Positions 6,034-15,025 of a stretch of 15,669 nt of DNA are shown in pieces. Every line of letters begins with the position of its first letter. Position 1 is the first letter of the stretch. The stretch lies in assembly GCA_934754975.1 (NCBI GenBank), contig CAKVKI010000031.1, positions 1 to 15,669 on the forward strand, written 5' to 3'. Source of the stretch: an uncultured Alistipes sp. (lineage in GTDB: Bacteria > Bacteroidota > Bacteroidia > Bacteroidales > Rikenellaceae). The notes under the pieces are model-generated. The model was not told the origin of the DNA. It was given only the letters and a program-made list of their open reading frames with translations, and searched no databases. The translations under genes and the position numbers were made by a program.

Positions 6034-8328
6034 TCAGCGACAGCTGAACGAGACGCTTTGCCGCGCCCCGTGTTCATCGACCACCGTCAGCCGGTGCCCG
6101 CCGGGAGCGGGGCGGACGGATATTTTGTGTTCGAGGGTCGTCGCACCGATAAAATTGTCGTCGATATGCCAGTACAGCACGGCGTTGCGGTCGCGGTGTA
6201 TGGCCGTAAAGACCAGGCTCTGCGCCTCGCCTTCGAGCGACTTGGGCGCCACCAGCACACGCCCCGGCTGGGGATAGACGATGTCGATCGGATTGCCGCC
6301 CGCCCGGCTGCCCGAAAGCCCCGGATGCAAAGGCGGCAGCGGACGGTAATCGGTATGCTGTTTCCTGTAATACCACTCCTGCGCAGGCGGCAGGATAAAC
6401 ATCGGCATCCGGACGATTTTCGCCGGGTCGTAACAGTCCGCGGTCACCCGGTAGCGGAGGTCCTGACTCAGATTCACGATCTGGTGATAGGGACAGACCT
6501 CGCCGACAGCCGCCGACCGGGGGATCATCAGCGTATCGCGGTCGGGACAGTCGAGCGAAGCCAGATAACCGCTCTGCGGGCAGACAACGGCCGCTTCCAG
6601 ATCGCCGTAAGGCTCCGCGAACCACTCTCCTCCGGGCAGCAGTCCGAATACGTCGAACAGCACCGGCGCAGCGTACCCCACCCCGGTCATCAGGGGACGG
6701 CCTTCACCCGAACAGTTGCCCACCCAGACCCCGACGGCATAATCGGGCGTCGCCCCGACGGCCCACGCATCGCGGTTGCCGTAGCTGGTTCCCGTCTTCC
6801 AGCCGATCTTCTTCGACGAAGCGAAATACTGCCACTCTCCCTCCTCCTCGGGCCGGGTCACATGGCTTATCGAATTGAACATAAGCCATATTGCACCCCT
6901 CGACAGCGGAATATCGTCCGCGTTGACCGTCTCCCCGGCCTCCGGATCGTAATGCGGAGTGCGGATCGGTCCGCCGCCGAGCTTGGCGGCCAGCATCGCA
7001 TAGGCCGACGTCAGGTCCCAGAGCGTAATCTCGGCGCCGCCCAGAATCAGCGAAAGACCGTAATGGTCGGCGCTTTTACGGATCGTACCGAATCCCAGAT
7101 TCCGTACCAGCGCCAGAAAATTCTCTCGTCCGTATTTGTCGAGCATCTTCACCGAAGGAACGTTCAGCGAACGTTCGATCACCCGGTTAGCGGGCACTGC
7201 GCCGCTGAAGTCGTGGTTGAAGTTCTGGGGCGTAAAATCCTTGTAATAAGTCGGAACATCCGGGAAAAGCATCGTGGGCAGCGCCGTCCCGTTGTCCAGC
7301 ATCGCGGCGTAAAGCAGGGGTTTCAGCACGCTTCCGCTGCTGCGGGGCGCCCGAATGACATCGACGCTGGTGCCCTCGCTCTTATCCGCGGAATCGTAGA
7401 CGTTTCCCACATAGGCCAGCACTTCGCCGCTCTTCACATTCATTACCACGACGGCCAGGTTGTTTATCTTATTGCCCCGGTTCTGCCGGTTGTGCCGCAG
7501 CGCCAGTTCGTTGACCCTGCGCTGCAGGTCATAGTCGAGCGTCGAGCGGAGCGATCCCTCGCGCATCCTGCCCAGCAGGTACATCGCCTGCATGGGCATC
7601 GGTTCGGGAGCGTCGGGCAGCGGTTCCTGCTTGGCCAGAACGCATGTCAGGGAGTCGATATACCCGCCGCTCCAGATCCGCTCCAGCAGGTCGTCCCGCT
7701 TCCGGCGCAGCCGTTCCCGGTTGCGTTTGATATGGATGAGCGACGGCGAATTCGGCAGTACGGCCAGCATGGCGCTCTCGCTCCACGACAGGCTGCCGGC
7801 GCTGCGGCCGAAATAGTACCACGCGGCGCTCTCCAGCCCGATCACATTGCCGCCGAAAGGGGCATGGGAGGCATACAGGGCGAGTATCTCGTCCTTGCTG
7901 TATCTGAATTCCAGCCGGGTCGCCAGAATCGCCTCGATGATTTTCTCCCGGAAGGTCCTCGCTTTCCGGCCGCGGCTCAGACGGATCGTCTGCATCGTAA
8001 GCGTGCTGGCGCCGCTGGCTACCCTTCCCGAAGAGAGGTTCTGCCGCACGGCGCGTCCAAGCGCCAGCGGATCGACCCCGAAATGGCGGTAGAAACGCTT
8101 GTCCTCGTAGGTCGTGATGGCGACGCGGAATTTGTAAGGCACGCTGTCCGTAGGGAAAAAGCGCCACTGCCCGTCGGGCGCGACCTTGGCCGACATCAGG
8201 CGGCCGTCTCGGCTCCAGACAGTCGCGGAAAAAGGCTCGTCGAAGAGCGTCCGGGGCAACGCAAAGTAATACACGGCCAAAACTGCGGCAACGAGCGGCA
8301 GAACAATGAAATATATTTTTTTCCTCAT
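6034..8328 (-). CDS. pbpC: Penicillin-binding protein 1C (bifunctional peptidoglycan synthase)
   Basis: The product is 764 residues, close to the usual length for PBP1C. A single membrane anchor at residues 6-24 places the rest in the periplasm. The GT51 glycosyltransferase domain follows with EDKRFYRHFGVDP (75-87, catalytic E75), GASTLTMQ (106-113) and the third motif around ATRLEFRYSKDEIL (136-149, E140); it polymerises lipid II. The transpeptidase domain has all three penicillin-binding motifs: S333-V-L-K336, S387-L-N389 and K511-T-G-T-S515. A Cys-containing linker (CPQSG at 583, CPYH at 612) leads to a C-terminal beta domain from about residue 673, which fits the BiPBP_C domain that separates PBP1C from PBP1A/1B. 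The gene is divergent from an alpha-2-macroglobulin gene 59 bp away. That is its well-known partner (yfhM-pbpC in E. coli), where the pair is thought to repair wall damage and trap proteases. Confidence 0.95.
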   Translation of the reverse strand: MRKKIYFIVLPLVAAVLAVYYFALPRTLFDEPFSATVWSRDGRLMSAKVAPDGQWRFFPTDSVPYKFRVAITTYEDKRFYRHFGVDPLALGRAVRQNLSSGRVASGASTLTMQTIRLSRGRKARTFREKIIEAILATRLEFRYSKDEILALYASHAPFGGNVIGLESAAWYYFGRSAGSLSWSESAMLAVLPNSPSLIHIKRNRERLRRKRDDLLERIWSGGYIDSLTCVLAKQEPLPDAPEPMPMQAMYLLGRMREGSLRSTLDYDLQRRVNELALRHNRQNRGNKINNLAVVVMNVKSGEVLAYVGNVYDSADKSEGTSVDVIRAPRSSGSVLKPLLYAAMLDNGTALPTMLFPDVPTYYKDFTPQNFNHDFSGAVPANRVIERSLNVPSVKMLDKYGRENFLALVRNLGFGTIRKSADHYGLSLILGGAEITLWDLTSAYAMLAAKLGGGPIRTPHYDPEAGETVNADDIPLSRGAIWLMFNSISHVTRPEEEGEWQYFASSKKIGWKTGTSYGNRDAWAVGATPDYAVGVWVGNCSGEGRPLMTGVGYAAPVLFDVFGLLPGGEWFAEPYGDLEAAVVCPQSGYLASLDCPDRDTLMIPRSAAVGEVCPYHQIVNLSQDLRYRVTADCYDPAKIVRMPMFILPPAQEWYYRKQHTDYRPLPPLHPGLSGSRAGGNPIDIVYPQPGRVLVAPKSLEGEAQSLVFTAIHRDRNAVLYWHIDDNFIGATTLEHKISVRPAPGGHRLTVVDEHGARQSVSFSCR

Positions 8329-8332
8329 CGAC

Positions 8333-8363
8333 TTTCGGTAGTATGCATTTTTTTATACCTTTG
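8333..8363 (+). promoter_or_regulatory. Promoter of the alpha-2-macroglobulin gene
   Basis: TTTC (8333-8336), a 19-bp spacer and TACCTTTG (8356-8363) give a near-perfect Bacteroidetes promoter. Transcription should start about 7 bp downstream, near 8370, leaving an 18-nt leader to ATG 8388. This settles the start: the in-frame ATG at 8343 lies upstream of the -7 box and cannot be in the transcript. Confidence 0.75.
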
Positions 8364-8364
8364 G

Positions 8365-8397
8365 CAAAGTTACCAAAAAACCCACGTATGAAAACAA
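8365..8397 (-). promoter_or_regulatory. Promoter of pbpC, face to face with the macroglobulin promoter
   Basis: On the minus strand TAACTTTG (complement of 8365-8372) is an exact TAnnTTTG match. TTG (complement of 8395-8397) lies 22 bp upstream, at the far end of the accepted spacing. The start site would be near 8358, about 30 nt before ATG 8328. The box is separated by one base from the oppositely directed -7 box, and the -33 element lies inside the first codons of the macroglobulin gene. Confidence 0.6.
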
Positions 8398-11300
8398 TCC
8401 CTCATGTTTTATTTATTTTAGCTGTCCTGCTTTTCGCCTCATGCAGCCAGCAGCCGTGCGATATTATCGAGTCGTCGCCGAACGGAGTGACGGGCGTTAA
8501 AATGCCGATCCTGGTGACGTTCAAAGAGAATGTCACGCCGAAGGAGGACAAAATCCGGGACGCCGTATCTATCTCGCCGGCCGTCGATTTCAACGTCTAC
8601 CTTTCGGGAATGAGGATGATGCGGATCATCCCCAAATCACCCCTGAAATACGACACCCGCTACAAGGTGACCATCGACGCCGCAAAACTTACCGACCGGC
8701 AGATCAAAGGCGTCGCGGAATTCGAATTCGCCACGCCGAAACTGCGGTTCGCCTACAGCGACTACTGGCTGCAGCACAGCGACGACCTGTCCTCCTATGT
8801 ACTGGTCGGCGAGGTCGTCTCGTCCGACTACACGGAAAGCGACTATGTGGAAAAGAACCTCAAAATAAGCGGACTGAAAAATCCGGGCGTCGAGTGGGTC
8901 CACTCCGCGAACGGCACCACGCACCAGTATACCGTCGGCAACATCGCGCCCGGCCAGGGAGAGGGCTACACGCTGACCCTCGACTTCAACTACGACGACC
9001 GGAAGACCCTGACTGTCGAAGTGCCCAAGAAAGACGAGTATGTGGTGCTGGACCATACCGTCGTGGCGGAACCGCTCTCGGTAGTGGTGACCTTCTCCGA
9101 ACCGCTCAAACAGAGCCAGAACCTGAAGGACCTGATCCGCTTCGACACGAAATTCCGGACCTCGGTCGACAAGAACCGGCTCTACATCTATCCGGAATCG
9201 CACATCACGGGAGATTTCAACATCGAAATAAGCCGGAACGTACTCAGCAAGGGCGGACAGCGGCTCCAGGAAAGCTACTCGTTCACGGCCAACCTTCCGT
9301 CGCGGGTGCCGTCGATCAAATTCGCAGGCAAAGGCTCCGTCCTGCCCTCGTCGAACAACATGTCCCTGCTGTTCGAATCGGTGAACTACCAGAAAGCGCG
9401 GGTCCGCGTGCGGAAAATATTCGCCAACAACCTGCTGCAGTTCTTCCAGCAGAACTACTACGGCGCCGCCGACTATTCAGATATGAGTTACGTGTCGCGC
9501 ATCGTCCGCGATACGACCATCGACCTCTCGGCGAAGGCTTCGACCAAACTCGACCTCACCAACACCTACTCGCTGGACCTCAGCCGCCTGATAACCGACA
9601 GCCGGAAGTCGATGTACCTGCTGGAAATCAGGGGCGTCGATCCGCTGGTTCCCATCGAAGACGATTATGATTCCTACTACTATTTCGGGGATTACCGGAC
9701 TTACAGCGAGCGTTCGAAACTGGTCATCCAGTCCGACATCGGCATCATCTGCAAAAGCAGCGGCGACGAGGAATACGTCGTCTACACCACCGACCTGCTG
9801 ACGGCCCAGTCCAAAGGGGGCTGCAAGGTACGGGCTTACGACCGGCAGAATCAGACGCTGGCCGAGGCGACCACCAATTCCGAAGGCCGCGCCGTGCTGA
9901 AATGCAAGAACGAACCCTACATCGTAGCGGCCGAAGCCGACGGGCAGATCACCTTCGTCAAGGTGGAGCGGGGCACGGCCCTGTCGCTGAGCAATTTCGA
10001 CGTCGGTGGCACCACGAATCCCCAAGGCACCAAGGGCTTCCTGTTCGGCGAACGCGGCGTATGGCGGCCGGGAGACGACATCTTCCTCACCTTCATCGTC
10101 ACGTCCGACAATCCGCTGCCGGAAAACCATCCGGCGTCCGTGGAGTTCTACAACCCCAACGGGCAGTTGGTGCAGACGTTGGTCAGCAACAGCTCTTCGG
10201 ACGGAATCTACACGTTCAAACTCGGAACGACGCCGGCGGCGCCGACCGGACAGTGGCTGGCGCGCGTAAGCCTGGGCGGCGCGGTATTCGAGAAATCCAT
10301 CCGCGTGGACGCCGTCAAACCCAACCGGATGAAAATCGACATGCGGCTGGGAGACGGCAAGCAGATCGACGCCCGAAAGTTCACGGGCAGCCTGACGGCC
10401 AAATGGCTGCACGGCGCCCCGGCGGGCGGTGCCAAAGTGACGCTTCAGGCGCAGCTCAGGCAGGTTCCGACGCGTTTCAAGGGCTATGAGAAGTACTCGT
10501 TCGACGACGCCACGAAATATTTCGAAACCGAGGAGCGGGAGATCTTTTCCGGCACCACGGACCAGCAGGGATCGCTGCAGCTGACCGACGACGAACTCGC
10601 TTCGCTGGAGGGACTCAGCCCCGGTATGCTGAGCGGCAAATTCACCGTGAAGGTCTTCGAAAAGAGCGGCGACTTCAGCGTCGACCAGGAGGTCATCCCC
10701 ATATCGCCTTACGACACCTACTTCGGAATCGGGGTGACGCCCCAGACCAGCGACTGGGGCGACGAATACCTCGACAGCAAAAAAGAACACATGCTCAAAG
10801 TCGTCATGCTCGATGCGAAGGGACAGCCCCGGAAAGGCACGGAAGAGGCGCTCGTCTCGGTCTACAAGATAACCTCCTACTGGTGGTGGGACGCCGCGTC
10901 GGACTCCCAGGCCCATTATGCGAAAAATGCGCTCAACACCTGCTACAAAACATTGCAGACGACCCTGACCAACGGCGCGGGGCAGGTTGCGATGCGCTGG
11001 AGCGCAGGCGATTACGGCTATTATATGATCCGCGTGACCGGTTCGAACCATGAACACGCTGCGACTCAGGTCGTTTGCGTATCGTCCTCCGACTGGCGGG
11101 GCGACGTCTCCTCGGTGACCGACGCCGCCACCAAACTCGCGCTGACCAGGGACAAGGAGAAATACGCGCCGGGCGACAAGGCGAAGATCACCATTCCCTC
11201 TTCGCCGGGAGCGCGGGCGCTGGTGAGCGTCGAGGGCGGCAGCGTCGTGCGCGAGAGCTTCTGGGTCAATTGCACCGACAAGCAGACCACGTTCGAAATA

Positions 11301-13643
11301 CCGATCAAAGCGGGAATGGCTCCCAACGTCTATGCTTCGGTGACGCTCATCCAGCCCCATAACTATACGCACAACGACGCGCCGATAAGGTTGTTCGGCG
11401 TGGTCCGGCTCAACGTCGAAGACGCCGCCATGAAACTCACTCCGCTGATCGACATGCCCGAAACGGTCAGGCCGGAGTCGGAAATCACGGTAAAGGTCCG
11501 GGAGAAGGACGGCAAGAAGATGAGTTACGTGCTGGCGCTGGTCGATGAAGGCCTGCTGGGGCTGACGCGCTTCAAGACGCCGAACCCGTACCTCTATTTC
11601 AATGCAACGGAAGCGCTGGGCGTACGGACATGGGATATGTTCGATTACGTCATCGGCGCGTACGGCGGCAAGATCGAACAGTTGTTCGCAATCGGCGGCG
11701 ATGCGGAAGAGGAGCAGAATACCGGCGCCCTGAAGGCGCAGCGGTTCAAACCCGTCGTACGGTTCATCGAAGCGCAGAAGCTGGGCGCAGGCAAAACGAA
11801 CACCCACAAAATCGCGCTGCCGCCCTATTTCGGGTCGGTGCGTGTGATGGTCGTGGCATCGAACGGGCAGGCATCCGGCTCCGCGGAGAAGGTCGCTGAA
11901 GTGAAAAAACCGCTGCTGGTGCAGGCCACCCTGCCGCGCGTGGTCTCCACGGACGAAGAGGTGGAACTGCCGGTGACGGTTTTCGCCCTCGAAAAGGGAG
12001 TCGGCAAGATCGACCTGAAAGTCTCCGCGAACGAGCTGTTCTCGGCCGTCGGCCCGCACAGCAAGACGATCACCCTCAGCCAAAGCGGCGAGGAGGTCGT
12101 AACGTTCCGGCTGAAAGTCAACAAGGAGACGGGCATCGGAAAGGTTCGGGTTACGGCGACCTCCTCCGACGACAGCTCCGCCTCGGAGATCGAGTTGGAC
12201 GTACGCGAACCCAACCCCTATGTAACGACGTCGAAGGATTACATGCTGGAGCCGGGCAAAACGATCTCCCTCAAGCCCCTGAAGGATACCGGAAGCGCGA
12301 AGCTCGAACTCTCGTCGATTCCGTCCATCGACCTTACCCGCCGTCTGGAATACCTGGTGAGGTATCCCCACGGCTGCATCGAGCAGATCACTTCGGGCGC
12401 ATTCCCGCAGCTCTACCTGCCCGCCATCATGGAGTGCGACAACCTGACGCTGCAGGACATCGACCGCAACATCAAGAGCGTATTGTCGCGTCTGGGCGGT
12501 TACCAGCTCTACAACGGATCGTTCGCGTACTGGAGCGGGGGTGCGTACTCTTCCGACTGGGGAACGGTCTATGCGACCCACTTCATGACCGAAGCCGTGA
12601 AATACGGCTACGGCATCGACCGCTCGAGGCTCGACCGCGCGCTCAAATACCTGCGCAACAACGAATCGGAATATTACCTCACACAGGCTTACGCCCAGTA
12701 CGTACTGGCGCTCAACAACATGGCCGACCGGGGCGCCATGAACCGGCTCCGGGAGAAATCGGACAACCTGAAAAACGACGTCAAATGGATGCTGGCGGCG
12801 GCCTATGCGCTGGACGGCAACCGGAAGGTAGCCGAAGAACTGATTGCGCAAACCGGAAGCGGTCAGGCCGGCAAGGTCGATCCGTACGACGACACCTACA
12901 ACAGCAGCGAACGCCAGATGGCCGTGGTGCTTATGACGCAGACGCTGCTCGGAAAGCGGGAAGAGGCGTTCCGCACGGCCCTGAAGATGTCCGACATCCT
13001 CAAGAAGGACAAGTGGCTGAGTACGCAGTCTACGGCATGGATGCTCAACACCCTCTCCAATTTCGTCGTGTCGGGCCAGACCGGCATCGACGCCAAAGTG
13101 GGCAAAGAGAGCGTCAGGACCGACAAATCGTTCGTCAGCATGCCGCTGTCCAAAGAGACGGATGTGACAAACAACAACAAGGAGAGTTTGTATGCCGTCG
13201 TCAGCCAGCGTTACAATCCCGCCAAGGGAGAAGAGACGGAGGCGGCCGACAACATCCGGATAAGCGTCCGGTATACGGATATGGACGGCAAGGCCATAGA
13301 CCCCAGGTCGATCCGCGCTTCGACGGATTTCTATGCCGTGGTAACCGTCTCGAACATCAGCGGCTATGAGAAATACACCAATCTGGCGCTGACCCATATC
13401 GTTCCGGCGGGCTGGGAGATAACTTCGGAGAGGGACCTGTCGTCGCTCACCTATCAGGACATCCGCGACGACCGGGTGCTGAGCTACTTCGACCTGAAAC
13501 GGGGCGAAAGCAAGGAGATACCGATCAAGCTGACGGCAACTTACAAAGGCCGTTACTACCTGCCGTCGATCTACTGCGAAGCCATGTACGACAACTCGGT
13601 ACGTGCGCTCAACAAGGGCGAGTGGATCGAAGTGGTCGAATAG
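8388..13643 (+). CDS. Bacterial alpha-2-macroglobulin family lipoprotein with thioester
   Basis: The product is 1751 residues, typical of large bacterial alpha-2-macroglobulins. ATG 8388 starts a lipoprotein signal, MKTIPHVLFILAVLLFASC, with lipidated C19 followed by SQQP. That tail lacks the acidic surface-export pattern, so a periplasm-facing location is likelier. Two Ig-like N-terminal domains (about 28-100 and 215-295) precede the MG2 domain with FGERGVWRPGDD (about 551-562). A probable bait region lies near 1091-1121. The core A2M domain spans about 1120-1215 (IALPPYFGSVRVMVVASNG). The thioester-domain motif is PHGCIEQ, with C1330 and Q1333 forming the bond. The C-terminus (from about 1630: AGWEI, DIRDDRV, EAMYDNSV) fits the bacterial MG10 domain. 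In this family, cleavage of the bait by a protease triggers covalent trapping through the thioester. Divergent pbpC supports an envelope-defence role. No truncation is seen. Confidence 0.95.
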   Translation: MKTIPHVLFILAVLLFASCSQQPCDIIESSPNGVTGVKMPILVTFKENVTPKEDKIRDAVSISPAVDFNVYLSGMRMMRIIPKSPLKYDTRYKVTIDAAKLTDRQIKGVAEFEFATPKLRFAYSDYWLQHSDDLSSYVLVGEVVSSDYTESDYVEKNLKISGLKNPGVEWVHSANGTTHQYTVGNIAPGQGEGYTLTLDFNYDDRKTLTVEVPKKDEYVVLDHTVVAEPLSVVVTFSEPLKQSQNLKDLIRFDTKFRTSVDKNRLYIYPESHITGDFNIEISRNVLSKGGQRLQESYSFTANLPSRVPSIKFAGKGSVLPSSNNMSLLFESVNYQKARVRVRKIFANNLLQFFQQNYYGAADYSDMSYVSRIVRDTTIDLSAKASTKLDLTNTYSLDLSRLITDSRKSMYLLEIRGVDPLVPIEDDYDSYYYFGDYRTYSERSKLVIQSDIGIICKSSGDEEYVVYTTDLLTAQSKGGCKVRAYDRQNQTLAEATTNSEGRAVLKCKNEPYIVAAEADGQITFVKVERGTALSLSNFDVGGTTNPQGTKGFLFGERGVWRPGDDIFLTFIVTSDNPLPENHPASVEFYNPNGQLVQTLVSNSSSDGIYTFKLGTTPAAPTGQWLARVSLGGAVFEKSIRVDAVKPNRMKIDMRLGDGKQIDARKFTGSLTAKWLHGAPAGGAKVTLQAQLRQVPTRFKGYEKYSFDDATKYFETEEREIFSGTTDQQGSLQLTDDELASLEGLSPGMLSGKFTVKVFEKSGDFSVDQEVIPISPYDTYFGIGVTPQTSDWGDEYLDSKKEHMLKVVMLDAKGQPRKGTEEALVSVYKITSYWWWDAASDSQAHYAKNALNTCYKTLQTTLTNGAGQVAMRWSAGDYGYYMIRVTGSNHEHAATQVVCVSSSDWRGDVSSVTDAATKLALTRDKEKYAPGDKAKITIPSSPGARALVSVEGGSVVRESFWVNCTDKQTTFEIPIKAGMAPNVYASVTLIQPHNYTHNDAPIRLFGVVRLNVEDAAMKLTPLIDMPETVRPESEITVKVREKDGKKMSYVLALVDEGLLGLTRFKTPNPYLYFNATEALGVRTWDMFDYVIGAYGGKIEQLFAIGGDAEEEQNTGALKAQRFKPVVRFIEAQKLGAGKTNTHKIALPPYFGSVRVMVVASNGQASGSAEKVAEVKKPLLVQATLPRVVSTDEEVELPVTVFALEKGVGKIDLKVSANELFSAVGPHSKTITLSQSGEEVVTFRLKVNKETGIGKVRVTATSSDDSSASEIELDVREPNPYVTTSKDYMLEPGKTISLKPLKDTGSAKLELSSIPSIDLTRRLEYLVRYPHGCIEQITSGAFPQLYLPAIMECDNLTLQDIDRNIKSVLSRLGGYQLYNGSFAYWSGGAYSSDWGTVYATHFMTEAVKYGYGIDRSRLDRALKYLRNNESEYYLTQAYAQYVLALNNMADRGAMNRLREKSDNLKNDVKWMLAAAYALDGNRKVAEELIAQTGSGQAGKVDPYDDTYNSSERQMAVVLMTQTLLGKREEAFRTALKMSDILKKDKWLSTQSTAWMLNTLSNFVVSGQTGIDAKVGKESVRTDKSFVSMPLSKETDVTNNNKESLYAVVSQRYNPAKGEETEAADNIRISVRYTDMDGKAIDPRSIRASTDFYAVVTVSNISGYEKYTNLALTHIVPAGWEITSERDLSSLTYQDIRDDRVLSYFDLKRGESKEIPIKLTATYKGRYYLPSIYCEAMYDNSVRALNKGEWIEVVE

Positions 13644-13653
13644 GCCGGAACCC

Positions 13654-13673
13654 GCCGGCAGGCCTTAGCCGGC
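13654..13673. other. Small GC hairpin just after the macroglobulin gene
   Basis: GCCGGC at 13654-13659 pairs with GCCGGC at 13668-13673 across an 8-nt loop, starting 11 bp after the stop codon. AAAA follows, so it is not a plus-strand terminator by itself. It may stabilise the mRNA 3' end. Confidence 0.35.
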
Positions 13674-13700
13674 AAAACTTTCCGCCTGCCCGGCGGAAAG
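13674..13700 (-). terminator. Terminator for the MFS transporter gene (minus strand)
   Basis: CTTTCCGCC (13678-13686) and GGCGGAAAG (13692-13700) form a perfect 9-bp stem with a 5-nt loop. Read on the minus strand the stem is followed by TTTT (complement of 13674-13677), the arrangement of an intrinsic terminator. It lies about 125 nt past the transporter's stop codon. The plus-strand side has no T-run. Confidence 0.6.
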
Positions 13701-13732
13701 AAGCAAAAGGGATTATTCCCGAATTTCAGGCA

Positions 13733-13772
13733 AATCCCCGGAACCCGCACAGGTTCCGGGGATTGCTTTATT
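13733..13772 (+). terminator. Terminator for the alpha-2-macroglobulin gene
   Basis: AATCCCCGGAACC (13733-13745) pairs perfectly with GGTTCCGGGGATT (13752-13764) over a 6-nt loop, then GCTTTATT. This 13-bp stem is the longest hairpin in the window. It sits 90 nt after the stop codon, within a convergent junction. Confidence 0.8.
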
Positions 13773-13825
13773 CCCAGTTTTCGGAAACAGCCGCTGCCGG
13801 CAGGAATTGCATGCCGGCGCGGTCG

Positions 13826-15001
13826 TTATTTTTTCGTACAAACGGTGACGAGCAGCGAAGCGGACGAAAGCAGGATTCCCGTCGCAACGACTCCCGTCCA
13901 GCCGTAAAGCGACCATGCGGCCCCCGACAGCAGCGTTCCGAGCGAGCCGCCCACGAAGTAGGTACTCATAAAAATCGTGTTGATCCGGTTCGAGGCCGAG
14001 GGATCGAGTTCGAACATCGTCGCCTGATTGCTGAGCTGAATGGACTGCATGCCGATATCGATGACGATGATTCCGGCGACGATCGCCGCATAGGAATCCG
14101 CTCCGAAGAAGAACAGCAGCCAGGCGGAAATCTGCAGCGCGATGCCGATGTAATTGAACCTGCGGACGCCGACGCGCCGGATATATTTTCCGGCGAAAGT
14201 CGCCGTCAAAGCACCCGCGATTCCGCAGAGTCCGAGCATGCCGACGACATTGCAGCCGGCATAAAACGGCGCCTGCGCCATCTTGAAGGCGAGCGACGCC
14301 CAAAAACACAAAAAGGAACCGAAAGCCAGCGCGGCGCGCACGGAATAGATACGCAGCGACGGATAACGCCGGACGATCGTAAGGAGCGACTTCATCAGGG
14401 CGGCATAGGTTCCCCGGAAATTGGGGCGTGCATCGGGCAGGACAGACAGTATAACAACCGCCGAAACGGCCATAAGCCCGGCGGCTATGAAATACATTTC
14501 GCGCCAGCCGAAAAGCTCGCCGACAATGCCGCTGACTACGCGCGAAGCGAGGATTCCCGTCAGCAGGCCCGAAAGGACGATCCCGACATTGCGGTTTTTA
14601 TATTCCGGGCGGGAATACTGCGCCGCCAGCGGGATGAAGATCTGCGGAATGACGGAGCAGACGCCCGTCACCAGCGAAAACCCGTGAATCGCATAGATAT
14701 CGGAAGCCGTGGCGATTGCCAGCAGCGAAACGATCAGCAGCAGGAAGTTAATCAGGATAATGCGTTTGCGGCTGAAGAGGTCGGCAAGGGGAATGATAAA
14801 GAGCAGGCCGAGCGCATAGCCCATCTGCGAGAACAGGGCGACGTGGTTGGCTTCGAGTGTAGTCGTACCCAAATCCTGCCGGAGCATGTCGAGCAGCGGC
14901 TGATTGTAATACAGATTGGCGACGGAGACTCCGGCAACGACGGCCAGCGTACATAACAAACTGTTCGGAAGTCCGGCGCCGTCTTTCAACATTGTCTTCA
15001 T
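13826..15001 (-). CDS. MFS transporter, DHA1-like
   Basis: The product is 391 residues, the usual length for a 12-helix major facilitator. ATG 15001 is preferred over an upstream in-frame start at 15199: the extra 66 residues are Arg/Pro-rich without helices, overlap the neighbouring gene, and lie upstream of the candidate promoter. Helix 1 carries VANLYYNQPLL (27-37), a signature of a DHA1 subgroup of exporters. The loop between helices 2 and 3 shows motif A as PLADLFSRKR (71-80), and a second copy appears after helix 8 as AGKYIRRVGVRRF. Alternating hydrophobic segments fill the rest, ending in TKK. This is an inner-membrane, proton-coupled transporter, probably a drug or metabolite exporter; the substrate cannot be read from sequence. 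It lies 58 bp downstream of a flavin reductase gene on the same strand, so partial co-transcription is possible. Confidence 0.9.
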   Translation of the reverse strand: MKTMLKDGAGLPNSLLCTLAVVAGVSVANLYYNQPLLDMLRQDLGTTTLEANHVALFSQMGYALGLLFIIPLADLFSRKRIILINFLLLIVSLLAIATASDIYAIHGFSLVTGVCSVIPQIFIPLAAQYSRPEYKNRNVGIVLSGLLTGILASRVVSGIVGELFGWREMYFIAAGLMAVSAVVILSVLPDARPNFRGTYAALMKSLLTIVRRYPSLRIYSVRAALAFGSFLCFWASLAFKMAQAPFYAGCNVVGMLGLCGIAGALTATFAGKYIRRVGVRRFNYIGIALQISAWLLFFFGADSYAAIVAGIIVIDIGMQSIQLSNQATMFELDPSASNRINTIFMSTYFVGGSLGTLLSGAAWSLYGWTGVVATGILLSSASLLVTVCTKK

Positions 15002-15025
15002 GCTCTTCTCATTTTTCGGGAACTG

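Noticed and set aside
5847..6077. Small minus-strand open frame in the gap after pbpC
   Set aside because: It is Arg/Gly-rich, starts inside pbpC in another frame, and has no signal peptide, helix or domain pattern.
8343..8387. N-terminal extension of the macroglobulin from ATG 8343
   Set aside because: This ATG is upstream of the -7 box at 8356-8363, and the lipoprotein signal starts at ATG 8388.
5836..8391. An 851-codon open frame on the plus strand, antisense to pbpC
   Set aside because: Same GC-driven effect. It is Arg/His/Gln-rich with no recognisable fold, and the minus strand carries all PBP1C catalytic motifs.
9477..13397. A 1306-codon open frame on the minus strand, antisense to the macroglobulin gene
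   Set aside because: Long antisense frames arise in GC-rich genes whose codons rarely create stops on the other strand. The translation has no signal, domain or motif, while the plus-strand gene has a full set.
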